Shown here in pieces: positions 20,801-35,315 of a DNA stretch of 64,000 bases; within the stretch, counting starts at the first letter, position 1, and every line of letters starts with the position of its first letter. The notes beneath the pieces are model-generated. The model saw only the letters and a program-made list of their open reading frames with translations, made no database searches and had not been told where the DNA came from. Source of the stretch: Litomosoides sigmodontis (Eukaryota > Nematoda > Chromadorea > Rhabditida > Onchocercidae). The stretch covers positions 3,383,001 to 3,447,000 of the forward strand of contig OY718807.1 in the NCBI GenBank assembly GCA_963070105.1, in the 5' to 3' direction. Made by a program: the position numbers and the translations under genes.

Positions 20801-22108
20801 AGCATGATAATCCCTCTCTCTTCCCTCCCTCCCTCTGTCCCTCTCTTGGCACCTTGTAAAAACCCTTCAAATGATCTTTTCAATCCCTAATTTTCCATCT
20901 TACATCTGCGCTGAATGATTACAATTTCGATAATCCATTTAGCGGGCATAGAGCAATGATTGGTAATAATTCTAATGAACGGCTTATAAATTAGTTATTA
21001 CTAAAAATGAGCTGATAAATGAGAAGAGAGGGTGAGGACGAAAGAGAGAGAGAGCGCGCGCGCAAGAGGAAGAGAGAAAGAAAAAAGATGGGAAAATGAT
21101 GAACAAAAATGGTTTGTCAATATCAGTTATTGATGAAAACAGGTATTTTTCGGAAATAGAGCTTTTCCGTTTCAGTGCCAATAACTTACGATTAGAAATG
21201 GATGAGGAAAAGCGCTTTCATCGTTTCAACCACACCACTGCTACTGTAATGCAATGCGCTACCATTACTTTACAATAAGTAATTTTGCAAAAGTAATTCT
21301 AAAAATGTGTTGGAAAGGCAGGAGCGCATCAGTCAGCTTTGTAGGAATATGAGAGAGATGATGGGACAGGTGCTAACTGAGTAATATTATACTGCCCGAT
21401 GGTATTGGTAAGCTTAACATCTTGCTTCACTCCAATTACCTCACGCAAATAATGCTACAAATATTTGCATGTTTGATGCAATAACTGACTTTTTGGCAAA
21501 ATATTGATTGCGGCAAAACTATTGAACTTTTAAATTTCAATGCTTTTATTGAGTAATTAGAAAATGTACACGGATCAATTGTTGGAATCAAAGATGGTTG
21601 TGATAATTATACAACTCACTCAACGAAACTTATCCAAGCAAATTATATGCGTTCGGGAAAATTATCACGAAATCATAATTATTATTACCTTTAAAAAGAT
21701 TAAATTTTTTTTGAAAACTTAGGCTGTAAAAAATTGCTTTTGAGATAATTTAATTTATTCCAAAAGCGTACTTTTAAAATAAATTAAAAACAATGAAAAA
21801 TGATTTAAAATATTAAGTATTATAAAATACTTTAAAAATTTATGAAGCTAATACATGTCGAAGCAGTACTAACCATTTTCACCACTTGTATTCGCTTTGT
21901 CCTCATTTGAATCAAGAATATCAGAAATTCGGAAGCTAGTGTTACCCGAACTGCTAGTGCTATGCAAATTGCTAGAAGTCGTGACAATTTTTCCGGCATT
22001 ACTGCTTTGAGTGCCGGACGTCGTGTTCAATAGTGCTATGGTTGCCGGATCCACTACACTGTACGCAAATGGATTCATCATTAATTGACGTGGATCCAGT
22101 AGATTCAT
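17813..22108 (-). CDS. BarH-class homeobox transcription factor (CEH-30/CEH-31-like)
   Basis: Nuclear DNA-binding regulator; in C. elegans the BarH genes ceh-30 and ceh-31 act in cell fate and survival. Exons from 5' to 3': 22108-21874, 19936-19794, 19707-19592, 18290-17813. They sum to 972 nt, giving 323 aa with all phases matching. Near residues 58-66 the motif SFRISDILD matches the FIL/eh1 repressor motif of Bar proteins. The homeodomain is at about 112-171 and includes [25 protein letters not shown] and [15 protein letters not shown]. The T-W-Y recognition helix is diagnostic for BarH, as is the following [10 protein letters not shown]. The C-terminus is Pro/Ser/Ala-rich. A TATAG acceptor lies 6 bases before the ATG. 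I cannot choose between orthologues ceh-30 and ceh-31. Confidence 0.92.
18745..19182. repeat. Cluster of CT/GA tracts in the last BarH intron
   Basis: Within the intron between the homeobox exon and the last exon there are pyrimidine tracts near 18750-18782, 18911-18938 and 19140-19182, a C-run near 18817, and a GA tract near 18974-19003. Similar tracts occur near 20370-20420, 20595-20640, 20812-20850 and 21040-21085 in the first intron. They could form triplex or GAGA-type sites; this is inference. Confidence 0.7.
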
Positions 22109-24295
22109 TACCTTCTATAATTATCAGAATTAGTCATTTTATGACCTGTTAGTTAATTTATTTCACTGAATCAGTTGGCATAATGAGATGACAAAGTGAT
22201 AGTAACATTCACGATATTAATTAATTAAGGAAAGGCCTTTTAAAGGTATCATATGGATGATGTAAGAGACAATCAAAAATGAGAAATTATTATTTTTTAA
22301 ATCGTGAAGTTGTATATTTAAATGGTAGTAATATTAAGAATTTGATGCATTTAAAAAAGAACTGGATTAATGCAGTAATTGCCTTTGTTATTTTGCAATT
22401 TGCTCATTGTTTATCTTCAGACTAATTTCTTTTTGAAATCAACTACCATTACTACACTACTGATCAAATGTTACAGTAAGCCTAAAATTGCAACAATTTA
22501 TCTAAATTTATCAAAATATATTTTGCACTGCTTTAAATTCAGCTAAGATTTCACAACAAAACATATCAAAATTGAATTTTCATTCATTGCAGGATGTGCA
22601 TAATCTTATTTTCCATTCTAAAAGTAATGTCTTGATTGAAGAAAACATTTCAATAATCGCTTCAATACTATTCTCATTTTATTTCATCCAATTAAAAAAC
22701 AACTAAAATTTGAGCAATTCAATAAAGCTACTAGACAAATTAATAGGAAAGGAGTAATTTTAATAAATAAACTTTTTGTTGAATGTTTTATGCAATGTTA
22801 TTGTTGTGCACATGCAACAGATGGAATGTAAGATGAACGAAGTAGCAATGATGAAAATATTAGAAAATGAAAAATTATGATTTCTTCTTTTTCTTTACAA
22901 ATAATGTGTAGTTTCCACAGGTGACAGCTGTAATGTGTGTGCAGCTATTATGGTTGACATTTTTTTTTAGGACAATGCAAAGAAAGCATTATTTTTGTTT
23001 TATAAAATTACAAAGTAACCAATGTAGTGATAACAAGTTTAACTATGCTCAGGCCGCCTCATCGCTCTATCCCTCCTTTCTCTTCTACTAATTCAACTTC
23101 TTCCTGTTTGATCATTGCGCCTTCGCTCGTACATCAGACGTTTGCTTAAACTTACGATCAGCAGCACACTATGTGTTTATTACTTACAAAAAATTGCCGG
23201 AAAAATTGTCAACCAGAATTTATATATATATATATCATCAACCCAATTGAATTTTCACAATAATTTTTTGTTAATTTTAGTTTGATATATTAAATTTGTA
23301 AAAAGTGAAATAAATTTATTAAATACAAAAAAGTAAATAGCTAATGCAAACATAAGCAATTATTTATTTATTTTTTACAAATTGTCATCAATATCTTTTT
23401 AAAAAATTTCAAATTATTGGTCATTATTTAAGTATGAACTTGTACATTTCCATTTCAAATCTATTTTTAATCAAAAATAGCTTATTGATCAAAAAAAAAC
23501 GATGGACAATTTAGAACGATAGACTTTACTATTTAAGAATCAATTTAGGGAAGTGCTTCTTTCTTATTATTATTATTTACTTTCTCACTGACTGCAGTGA
23601 TCGAAATGTAAAATGAAAATTGTTGGTTTCTCCCGAATCGAAATCATAAAATTCCCGCATAATTTATTTCGTTCATACTATTATAATTCAAAATTTTAAC
23701 TAATTACTTACCATTCAAATTTCATCACATATTTTTGATTATTGCACAAAATTGCAAGTAAATTGAGCAATTAATTCTGGCAATTTTCATAGCATTTACA
23801 ACTTAAAATTGGTTTTATTAATTTTGTTGATTAGTGGATGAAAAGAATTGATAATAAGAAGAGAAAAACTGCTAGGTTAGGCGTAGATAAGATGCAATTT
23901 ACATTTGCCATTTGTTTTTTTTTTCAAAAATACTAGGTGAAGAAAAATTTTGATATTAAGTAAAGAAATTAAAGAAATTTTTGAAACAGATTAATTACAT
24001 GCATAAAAAGGGTATTATGATCGTTTCACTGTCTCCTCACTCGTCCATTAATCGTTGTTTACTTGGTATTGCTATTGAGTGAAATGACTTCAGCTAACTT
24101 AAAAGTATTCACTAAGTGCATTCCTTTATTTAAAAAAGAATATAACGAAATAGCAATTACAACATGTAAATGAACTAAAAGCAGACGTATATGAAGTAAC
24201 GATAGAAGTAAAATCCGGATCAGGCAATTAAATAAAATACCGGATAAAAGAGGAATTGCACAGCAACAATAGGAAGAGGAAGAGGACGAAGAGAG

Positions 24296-24560
24296 ACCGA
24301 TCCAGTCAGTCACCGTAATGGGACTGAAAGGGACATTTGGGAGGCGCGTACGACATCTAATAGGGCAACGAATCGCTTTGATTGCTGTCATTTTGGGACT
24401 AAACAGCCATTACAATGCCTCTCATTGGCTATTTTGTTCATTACAGGGTGGAGCTCGCTCCCTCTCTCTGAACATTCATCGAATGCGAATGCGGGGGTGC
24501 ACTTACTAATTTCTACCACACGCGCACACGTACGTCTACGTATAGAAACTTTATATACAC
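24296..24560. promoter_or_regulatory. GC-richer island with an inverted CCAAT box, candidate BarH promoter or enhancer
   Basis: A compact GC-richer block about 2.2 kb upstream of the BarH start. On the minus strand (the gene's strand) it contains AGCCAATGAGA, a good NF-Y/CCAAT-type element, near 24420-24430. It also holds mixed CpG-containing sequence and a CA-rich right end. Short open frames exist on both strands but resemble no protein I know. The promoter role is inference from position and motif. Confidence 0.25.
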
Positions 24561-25828
24561 ACACCCATACACACCCACACAAACATACACCCACTAACGC
24601 TCAATCTTATTGATGTGCGAGGGAAAAGATTCATTATTGCACTCATATAGGTGTGGTATTATTAAAATCCAATTATAGAGAGAGGAAGAGGGTCGGAGAT
24701 AGAGAGAGTGAGAGCGAGAGAGGGAGGGAGAGGAAGGAAAGAAGCGAAAGGGAGACATCAAAGAATATATATCACATACAAATATATCTCATTTATATGT
24801 CATACCCATACAGACCGTATGATTATTATTTAAAGGTTAAATGGGACAGGTAGGAGAAAAGAGGGAACGAGTCACTGAGGTACTAATTATAATAATAACT
24901 ACTGAGGATGAATAATAAATAAATTAAGGTAGGATAATTTTTTTTTCAGCAAAATTCTTTTCAATGAAATGATATTTTATTTAATACAAATTTATTGATT
25001 TTCTTTGACATTTTAAAACTCAATGATTTTCTTTTTTCTTTTTGCAAATAAATCATTTTTGTCGCTTCGTAATAATTCTATGTTATTTTGTCACTTAGTT
25101 TATAGTTCAATAAATTTTTGATAAGTGCTAATTAATGAAGAATAATGAAAACGAAGCTCCTTGATATCCTAAACTATGAGTGAAGATGTTCTAAAATAAA
25201 AAAGACCTAAAAGTTTGCAATTAAACACTTTAATATCTCACATATTTACCGTAATTTAAAGTAATTCTTTGTAATATATTGCTCTGCGTAAGTTTGTCAA
25301 ATTTTTGCATTTTTTTTTAAAAAAAAAACATGATAGTGACGTGACGAGAGGAAATTCACTTTTTATTAGTTTATTTGTTTTGCTAAATAATTATTTGAAA
25401 ATTTTATTTCGTACCTTCTTTCACTGTCGTAGGTTGTAGAAAATTGTACAGTACATTCACGCACATACACACATATGCACACACGTATACACGTCCTTCC
25501 AAACTATTTTTGGGTGTGTAATTTCACGCAGGAATTTCATGTATTTGTCTGCAAATAACTAACGTTGTATTTTGTGGAATGATAATGGTAACAAATCCTT
25601 TCCAGTTGTTCCATCAATTATCCATTAGACTAACAGGTCTGCCATAATCTTTCATCCTTTTTCCCTAATCCATCATGTATGAGAGTAGCAAAATTTTTGC
25701 ACGGTAAATAAGAAATTTTTTGCGTAAACATTTCCCATTACTAAACTACTTCACTCATTTTTGTTGTGACAAAAAAAAGGAAGAGCACATGAGGTAGAAT
25801 TGATTGGAAAGGAAAATTTTTTCAATTA

Positions 25829-26135
<307 letters not shown>

Positions 26136-29100
26136 TATTGCTGTTGGAGAGAAAGACGAAGAAAGGTTGTTAAAAGGATAATAAATTTGTTGAGCAGTTT
26201 TCATCCTCTCACCATTAGTATGTAATTTTCGTTTTAAAAATGTTTTCCGGAAACTGAACGCACAGTTTTTCATTTTCTCGTTTTTTTTCGGCTTTCTTCT
26301 CCTCTTTCTTTCTTTCAAAGTGACTTTTTTCCTCACCTTCATTATCATTTTTGGCAGAAATTGCTGTTGAAGGATTATTTCCGATTATAAATTAAATTTT
26401 TCTTTCATTTTTTTCTTACAGAAACTTTGCTTGAGATTTAGGTGAGCAAAATAAATGCAAAAAAGCGGTGATAGGAAAATGAGCTTTAAATTAATTTTTG
26501 CTACCGTTGCAAGAGGAAGTGATAGATGGAAGAAGGTGGGTGGGATGGCATGGTATGAAAGTTGAAAGGGAAAAAAAAGACCTTGAGGAGTAAAAACATG
26601 GAATGAGTTAATAATAATACAGCAATGAAATGCTGTGATAATTATTGTGGTGCACTAATAACCTATCCAATCCAAGAATGCACTCCTTGCTTATTTCGAT
26701 CTCTTCTTCGCCAGTTTATTAATTTAACTTTTTGTTTTTTAATAAAAACATCAGTTAATAATATCATTAATAATTTTTGTTAAATACGGTAAATTTGTCG
26801 TAGTTGTTAAGGCAATAATTAGTTACTTTGAATTTGCTCCTTTCTCCCCTGTTCCCTCTCTTTTTCTTCTTCCTTTCGCGTGCTGTCTCTCCCCCTCTCT
26901 CTCTTTCTCACTCTTAAGATAAATATTGTTTTTGCAAGTTCGCTTCCTTTATCTGATAGTAGCACTCCTAATGATCACTAAATTATTGCAATTTTCAACT
27001 AGTTTTATTTTATTATATATAAATTAGCATTTTTAATTGCCGCAATTAATTTGAAAAAAGTAAAAAATTCCCTTTAAGTAATGACAGTAATAACAATTTT
27101 ATGTTTGTATGTGAATTTCAAATTCAAATCCGTTGTTTTCAATATATGAAAATTAATACAAACATTAATTTGCTGCAACAATTTCAAGGTTTTTTTTTGT
27201 AAAAAAAAACAGCTATTTTAATTTCTCCGACTTTTTTTCAATTTTTCATTTTTTGCAAACGGTGTAACTAACACCCTTTCATGGTAAATTTGAGAAGATT
27301 GACATTATTTAAACTTAATTAATTGATTTATTAACAAATTTCTACTTAAGCAAATTATTCTATTAATTATTTTAAAACATTTCAACGTTTAATTTCATCC
27401 CAAAACATTATGCCTATTATTGCCTAATCCACAAAGGACAGGAAAATGTCAGTTAGACGATGAGATTCATGAAGAAGTGGGTGGAATGAAGAGAATTGAA
27501 GGTAATAACGATCGGAAGTCACCTCAGTTCTCCTTCTCTCTCTTCCACGTTTTTTTTTCTCTGATCTTCCCGCTCACTTCTATGTCCTTTTAACGTTTTT
27601 CAATTAGCCTGTGTGAGAGAGCTGTCCGCCTCACGCCGTGCAACAGTTGCAAATTTGCAACAGATTCTCGTACGTCAACAAATAAACGGTTACGAAAGTG
27701 AAATTAGAATGACACGAAATATTTAGATGAGACTGATTGGACAGGTAGGAAAAAAAAGAGAAAGGTACATTGTGGGTGGTATCATCAAAAAAAACAGGTG
27801 CAAGAATAATTATCCGTTTGAAAGCGGTATATGTGAAATTAAAAAAAAAAGCGAGAGGAAGAGGGAGGAAAAGAGAGAAAGCGTGAGCTATTATTTTCTC
27901 TTGAAGAAAAAAAATGAATAATTTTTTTAAAAAAACGAGGTACAAATTTTGAATTTTTCAATACAAATTTTAGATTATTTTCTTCTCTGATAATTTACTG
28001 ATGTTACGTTTCGTCCCTTTCACCGATATTAATTTCAAAAAAAAAATTCGAACAAATCATTTTGTTTTTTACATTTATGGTAAATCTGAAAGTAAAATAT
28101 TTAGCAGTTCTGCGAACAAGTGTTTAAGTAAAGCGTTTAAGAAAAACGACTAGTAGCCAATTTAAATTCCTAAATTCATTTTTCATACATCTCTATTTAA
28201 CGTATTAATAGGTATTAACAATTGTTGTTTATGTGACTGACTGTACGAATAGTAGTAGTTTATCGCTCTTAGCAATTTTGAAAATTTATTAAATAATAGA
28301 ATGGAATGTGAATGAGCTAGGCGCAATTGTTGTTATTGGTAAATTAACAGTAGTTGGTGTAATTATAATTTCAGAGAAAGTGCAATTACTGTTAAACAAT
28401 AGCCTTTTTCGCCTTTCATTGACCGTTCCAAATTGCGTTAGCCATTGAGGAATGGATGGATAGCGTAACATTAAAAAATGAAATTAAGCGCATTCCATCC
28501 CTCTCATTTTCTTTATTTCATTAATTCTATAGCTAATTAGATTATTTCCTCCCTTCCACTCCCTCTTTTTTCATTTCATCCAAATTTCGTAACTAAGCAA
28601 TTTTGCAATTCATTTTTAATCGCAAAAATTTAACAGATTATCTGCGGAATATATATGTATACATACATGCGTATGTGTAATCGAACTATATTTAATTAAA
28701 ATTTAATCCAATTTATCTCAAAATTTTTAATTTTGCACTTGGCAATAATCGTGGAATTGAGTCATTTCACAGACTTTGGTAGTAATGTAATTTGAAAAAT
28801 GTCTCAACTATAAATTAACAGTGAGTGTTAGAGAAGAAGGAGAAGAAGAATTGGTCAGTAAGATGAATTATTATTCAATTGTGTAATTAGCGAACAGGTA
28901 TATGACACCTGTTCACATTACTCCTCTAATGGGTTTTGTATATTCGTGTGCGAGAGAATGATAGATAGATCGGAGAGTTGATAACAATGATATTGCTAGG
29001 ACTGTTGGCGGTTGATCACACAGATGGCTTGAAGGCTGTCACCAAGTACCTGCCATTGGTCATTTCCTCACTGGCCATTTCATTGTTTTTGCACCACTCA

Positions 29101-30344
29101 CTCCATACATCTTACTTCCCTTATTTTAATTTTTGATATTGTCAATTGTCTTATCAATCAAAAATTTTGACTTTTCTCTTATTGAACAAATTGAAAGAAA
29201 ATTATGGAGCAAAATTTTAATTGAATTTCAATTTTATTTCTATTGATGACGATGATGATGACCTTCCATCTTCTTTTACCCCATAAAATGCTACCGTACA
29301 AAAATTGTCACTCAATATGTATATATATTATCTATGTATGCATATATTTTCATAACTTCATTTTCATACATAATTATTTCGCATTAAAATTATTTAATTC
29401 AAACATCGACAGTTATTTCACACATTTATGTATTATTTGTATGAATGACGTAAATATTTCAATGAGATCATGAATGGATTGAAGTGGAGAACATTTTGAA
29501 ATAATTTGGAGAGTTTTCGAAATTCCATGCTTCGCTTTTTCTCAATGATTAATTAATTAACTAATCATTCTTTTGACAACTACTTTTGTGGTTGAGTGAT
29601 GATATTCATACAAAATATCATCAACAAATATTTTTTATTTTCTAACAACAATTTTTATTAGCTTTATAGTTATTAAACAAATAAAAATGGGAATTGTGGG
29701 TGGCATCAAAATATAAATATGAATGTAACAAACTCCAAAGCAATGTGCGTGAAAGAATTTAATTCTTGATTGAATTCAGCCATTTAAAGCTTGCATCATT
29801 GAAATTTAAGAAAAAATGATATTGCAAGAAATACCCAAAAACAAAATGTTTGCAAAAAATGATGAGAAATGGTGTAATTTACTACCATTTAAGTAACAAA
29901 TAATTAACACTTTGCAAGATGTAATTTTTTCAACTGCTAATTCATTTGCAATTAATTATTCATTTGAAAATGTGAAACGTCAAAATTTAGCAAAAAATTT
30001 GCAACGTACTCCGATAAGTGCATGGTCAGTGATAACGATAAGCTGAACATAAGCTATGTGATAATGACTTTATCAAAGTTGCAAATGTTGGAATGCATCA
30101 CTGGATTATCAGTTGCAATAAAATATTGGAGATTTTTAATTTTTCTTTGAGTCAATCTTTAATTATACATAATTGCTTGCTAATTCAAAAGCGTTGATCG
30201 CTAATTGCAGCACTGCGCGAACTTGCATTTCTTTAATTATTAATATCGTTATACCATTACTGTCAACAACAACAACAACAATAGCAATAAAGGAAAAATT
30301 GGATATTCGATTGGAATTTAAGGAAGGTTGATAGTTTTGTACGT

Positions 30345-30470
30345 CACTTAGCGGCGCATAATTGAAGACTTCGTTTTGCGGGCGCTAATGAGTGATGATG
30401 TTGCGGCGAGCGCTAATGGGCTCACACTGTTTACTTCTATGCGGCATCTTCGTTTGATTTCATATTCAAA
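30345..30470. other. GC-richer island with direct repeats, possible conserved element
   Basis: A short block rich in CpG (TAGCGGCGCATAAT, TTGCGGCGAGCG) stands out from AT-rich DNA. The word GCGCTAATG occurs twice about 30 bases apart (near 30383 and 30410). It could be a regulatory element of the homeobox gene 8 kb away or the remnant of an exon. No coding signal is recognisable. Confidence 0.25.
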
Positions 30471-33400
30471 TTTTTGGCTATGGAATATTTCAATGAATAA
30501 AAAAAAAGACATGTTTTCTCTTCTCTCACACAGTAAATGAAAAAAAAAAAGCAAAATTTCTTCGCGTCAAAATTTTCCACAAAATTGAAAACTTTTTTTT
30601 TGAAAGGGAAAGAGTAATAGAAAACAAAGAGAGGGAGAAAGAAACGAAAGTGTTTGAAAGGAGAAATAATGGGAAGCTATTCGCAAGAATTTTACGCTAT
30701 CAAAAGAAAAAAAAAGACATTATCAGCTAATTAAGCAGTCTAAATTAACTATTAACTGATTCACTGAACTAAGTTAGATGAAAAATTCGCTTTTTTGTTA
30801 GAAAAATGAAGAGTTCAATTTTGACCAATCCAACAAGAAGCACCTCTATCATCAAAGGCTCCGAATAATTTCAATTTTACTTCTGGAAAACATGAAAGTG
30901 TAATTTACGTGGAATTTAAGTAGGAAATTTCTTTCGTTTACTCTTATCTCACATGTGTATTTTTTTTTTTGCTATAAAGAAGTGCATTTTCGATTTTGCA
31001 AATTTCCAAGTTGCATTTATGAGGTCAAAGGTGATAGGGTAGGAAAACAATAATACCAGGCAATTTTCGCATGATCGTTATTATCATGCCCGAAATCAAA
31101 AACATTTATTTATGGATCGTTGTTGCTCATGGATCTATGACGTAACAATGCACGATTTAATAACGAATTGTTATGAACAATTATAATAAATTAGACCTGA
31201 AGAATACGTACGTGTTTTAGAAGCGTTATTAATGAATTAATTACATTTATCCTTCTATCACACAATGAATGTTCGATAATTTATAAGGAAAGAGAGATTT
31301 TACTCAAAATGATGTCACATCATCTTTTTGTGTAAAATTATTTTAATTTTTTAATTCAGCTATTAATTCATTTTATTAAAAAATTGCAAAATGGTACTAA
31401 TTCATAATGATATATGGTGATTAATTAAAGTGTAAGCTGAAACGATGAACGTACTTAAAGATTAACAGTTGAAATAAAGTGGCGAGTTTCTTTTTTTTTT
31501 GACAAATGAATTTTTTTTTAAATTAATCTTAGACTACCGTAGTTAAGCTAGTGATAGCTGTGTTATTTCGATCTTGGACTACAGGTAATTTAGCAAATGC
31601 TAGTCATATTGCTTTATGTTTTAACTGACTAAAGTCGCTAATTCTTTAGCGATTGCATGTTTAGGCTTCGTTAATTTCAACAAACTGAAATGTAACTGGC
31701 AATGAGGAGCCGGACTGAAGAAGAATGTTTTGACTGAATTTCACCAATATTTGATTAATCAAAACTAGGCAATTTAGTCCAGATTGGATGCATGCCTTCC
31801 TCCGAAAATATTCAGGACAATGAATTTTTTTAATAAGTGGAATAACAAATTGCTACAGCTAAAGTATCGAATTCGAAATGTTTAATAGATGAATTTAAGT
31901 GTTTTTTTTTTGCATTCGATGGCCACAACACTAACAACAATGTAGTATTTTGCTGCAGCCTAAAATGCAATTAAAATTAAATTACTGAATAATTAAACTG
32001 AAAATTATGACTGACAGTATTAATTAAATTTCATAGCATAATAAGGACAATCAAAAATATACTTATCAACAGTAAGTAACTTTGGAACATCACAAAGAAG
32101 CATCAAAATGCATCATTTCAGTATCGCTGAAAACAGCTTAATGCTTATTTAGATCAAATTAAAATTTACAGCTAACCAATTAACTGATAATTAATTCAGT
32201 CATTGAATTGAATGACTGAAGCAATGGAGAAGGGATGTGAGAAATGCAGGAAAGAAGATTAAAATCTGAAAATGAAGTAAAAATAAATTGTAAAAAATAG
32301 GTCTAATTACTTTGCGCAGACATGTATCTATGCAAATTTTAACAATAAAATTTGAAAATTTAACACTTTTTTCATATTCACTTTGCTTATTTTTTTTATA
32401 ATACAAAAATTTAGGAGTTAAGGAAATATTTGATTAAAAAATACAAAACACTTCCAACAAACAACAACTTTTATATTCGTTAAATTATAATCTGTTTTTT
32501 ATAACTACCCATATAAGAAGAACAATTACACTAAAGCATTTATAAATTATTAAGTCACTTTTTTTCCATTTTCTATTTTCTGAAATTAATAACAATTATA
32601 ATTACTTATCCATGCAAAAAAAATTAAAAATAAAATTAACTCATTCATACAATTCAATATTGTGCGCAACAAGTTCACTTCATTACATAAAAGAATAATT
32701 TATATCATCCAATTTCTTTTAAAGAATTATTTTTTTTTAATTTTAATTTTTTCTAGCAATATTTCATAAGTTTTTTAGCGTTAAAACATTAAAATTAAAC
32801 GTTTTTAGCGTTTTCACTTAATGAAAAAATTTTCAAATTATCCTTAATTTTTTTCTTAATATCATTTTAATAATTTAGAAATGTGCCGCAGTAGTTGTCT
32901 GTCTTTTAGGAATCTTTCAAAACACACACTTCCTATTTCATTCCTTTTTGTTTCAATTATTATTCCGTAGTCTTATGAAAGTATTTACCTCTTCCCTTTC
33001 TACCTTATGACTGTGAATTGATTTTTCAGGTTGCTGGTCGATTGTTTCCGCTTCATTTCGTCGCACTTTTCCTCGTTTCTTCCTGCACGCTATTCACGCG
33101 TTACGTCATTCACAACTTCATTCGCAACGTGCTGTTTCACCAGTTTATTGTTTCCAGTTGAATTGACATTTCATGTGTATTTAATCATTGTTGTTGAAGT
33201 ATTGAAGAAGTGAACGCAGTTGAAATTCTAATCAAAATTAAACAATTACAAAAGTGACTACGACTACTTTTGAGGAAAATATGAAACACTTAGCACCTGG
33301 TCACAAAAAAAAACTGATAGACAAAGATCACAAGATCACAGTTTCATTCTGCCCTGGGCAAAATTTCAAATTTTCAATTTTCACTTTCACGTCACCATTA

Positions 33401-34800
33401 CATGGTCATCCATTTCACCTTCGTACAACCGTTTGATGGACAATTTCAAATATATTAATTGATCAGAAATTCCATTTGAAGAATAATGAAGTCTATTCAG
33501 CTAATCAAAACTAAAGATTCGTCGTTTTGACAAGTGTTCCTGCTAGATCCGATGACGTTATCGGAATTCAGAAAGCTTTAGTGTTACTTCACCATCAGGC
33601 AGTGACCAATACACTTTTCAGTGGTAGTCCAGCAGCACCTTTCAACAGTGGTCATTAGAGTTCTCGGTGGCAGTCCAGTAGCTTTGAAAAATTCCACGAT
33701 GCTTTCCCAAAATTTTACAGTTTCTCAAGAAAACAAGTGCTTATTGTAAATTAAGCACTGAAACGTTTGCAATTTCATCCTTCAATTAGTTGCTTGCTAG
33801 AAGTGATAACGCAACAAAAGTTTATTGTAACAAAAAATTGTCAAAAACAGTACCATTACTTCTTGCCTTCTCACATTATCTACCAATACAGACGGTGTAG
33901 CATTTTTGCGAGCCTAAATATCACCAAAATGGAAATGTTAATGAAAATAAGAAAGTTGGCATTTCTGAAATAAATGAAATTACAATTGCATTTATCAATC
34001 GGCGTGCTGGAAGTTAGAGAGATGAATTGAGTGAGTAGTAACCGATCAAAATACTCGATGTAATAATTATTTTAATTTTTCATAAAAGAAGAGAAGTAAA
34101 TGGCACGAATATAGTATTGAAACACAGTATTGTTTAATTTAGTTTCTAATTTATCAATTGATTTAATTTACTACTCCAATAATTATTTCAGTTATTTAGT
34201 TTTGATTACTAAAATGCCATAATGTTTCTAACTTGTTTCCATAATCCAAAACGCCATTTCTCGTACAAAAGATGTAAAAATATTCATCAAATAAATCTGA
34301 AAAAAAAAAGCTAATTTCACTTCAACTAGCAATAATAGAAATATGATGATAGAATGCAAAAAAAAGAATGGAATAAAATAAATGCATTTAATATTAGGAA
34401 GAGTAAGTGCGAGAATTTATAAATTGTAAATTGCTTGTCGTACTTCACTTTCATCCCAACACAAGGCGCAAGCAGTAATTTCGGTGATTTCCGGAAATTA
34501 AACGAAATTTGGCCACTTCCGAATGATTTGTGTTTGGCCATTCTTGAAGACAAAATAAACGACGATCGGCGTTGCCTATCACACACATTTCATTTCGCAT
34601 TTTCCTCTGCGCAAAAAATTTCACACAAAATAACACTTCCACTTCCATTCATCTACTATTTCATCGGCGAATGACGATGTTCTGTTGCGCATGCGTTTTG
34701 GTTTTGGTTAGTTTTACACCATAAATTCGTTATTAGAAATTTGCATATAATTGAAATAATTTGCAAAATATTAATTCATTTTTTCCTTTGCCACTTTCAT

Positions 34801-35156
34801 TATTTACTATTATTATCATCATTATTATTACTGTTATTATTATTATTATTGTTATTAAAATTATTGCTATTATTATTGTTATTATTAATATTGTTATTAT
34901 TATTGTTATTATTATTATTGTTACTATTGTTATTGTTATTATTATTGTTATTATTATTGTTATTATTATTGTTATCATTATTGTTATTATTATTGTTATT
35001 ATTATTGTTATTATTATTGTTATTGTTATTATTATTGTTATTGTTATTATTATTGTTATTGTTATTATTATTGTTATTGATATTATTATTGTTATTGTTA
35101 TTATTATTGTTATTGTTATTGTTTTTGTTATTGTTATTGTTTTTGTTATTATTATA
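34801..35156. repeat. Compound (ATT)n/(GTT)n microsatellite
   Basis: About 350 bases built from ATT and GTT triplets in changing higher-order patterns (for example ATTGTTATT units repeated). All frames stay open as Leu/Ile/Val-rich translations; these are artefacts. It sits just upstream of the methyltransferase-like gene. Confidence 0.95.
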
Positions 35157-35315
35157 ACGATTATTTCTATTATTTCGAATATAAGATTAAGAATTTCATC
35201 TAGCTAATAATCAAGTGCTCAGCGGCTGTATGCTTTCGATGCTTAAATCCAACAACTGGACATTCTGACCTTTTTGTTTGACCCCTGTCGTTTTATTGAA
35301 CTTTATTTTTTTGCG

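Noticed and set aside
24318..24613. Several 60-68 codon frames on both strands in the GC island
   Set aside because: They overlap each other in different frames and include CA-repeat translations; none resembles a protein family.
34733..35207. Leu/Ile/Val-rich open frames on both strands
   Set aside because: They come from the ATT/GTT compound repeat.
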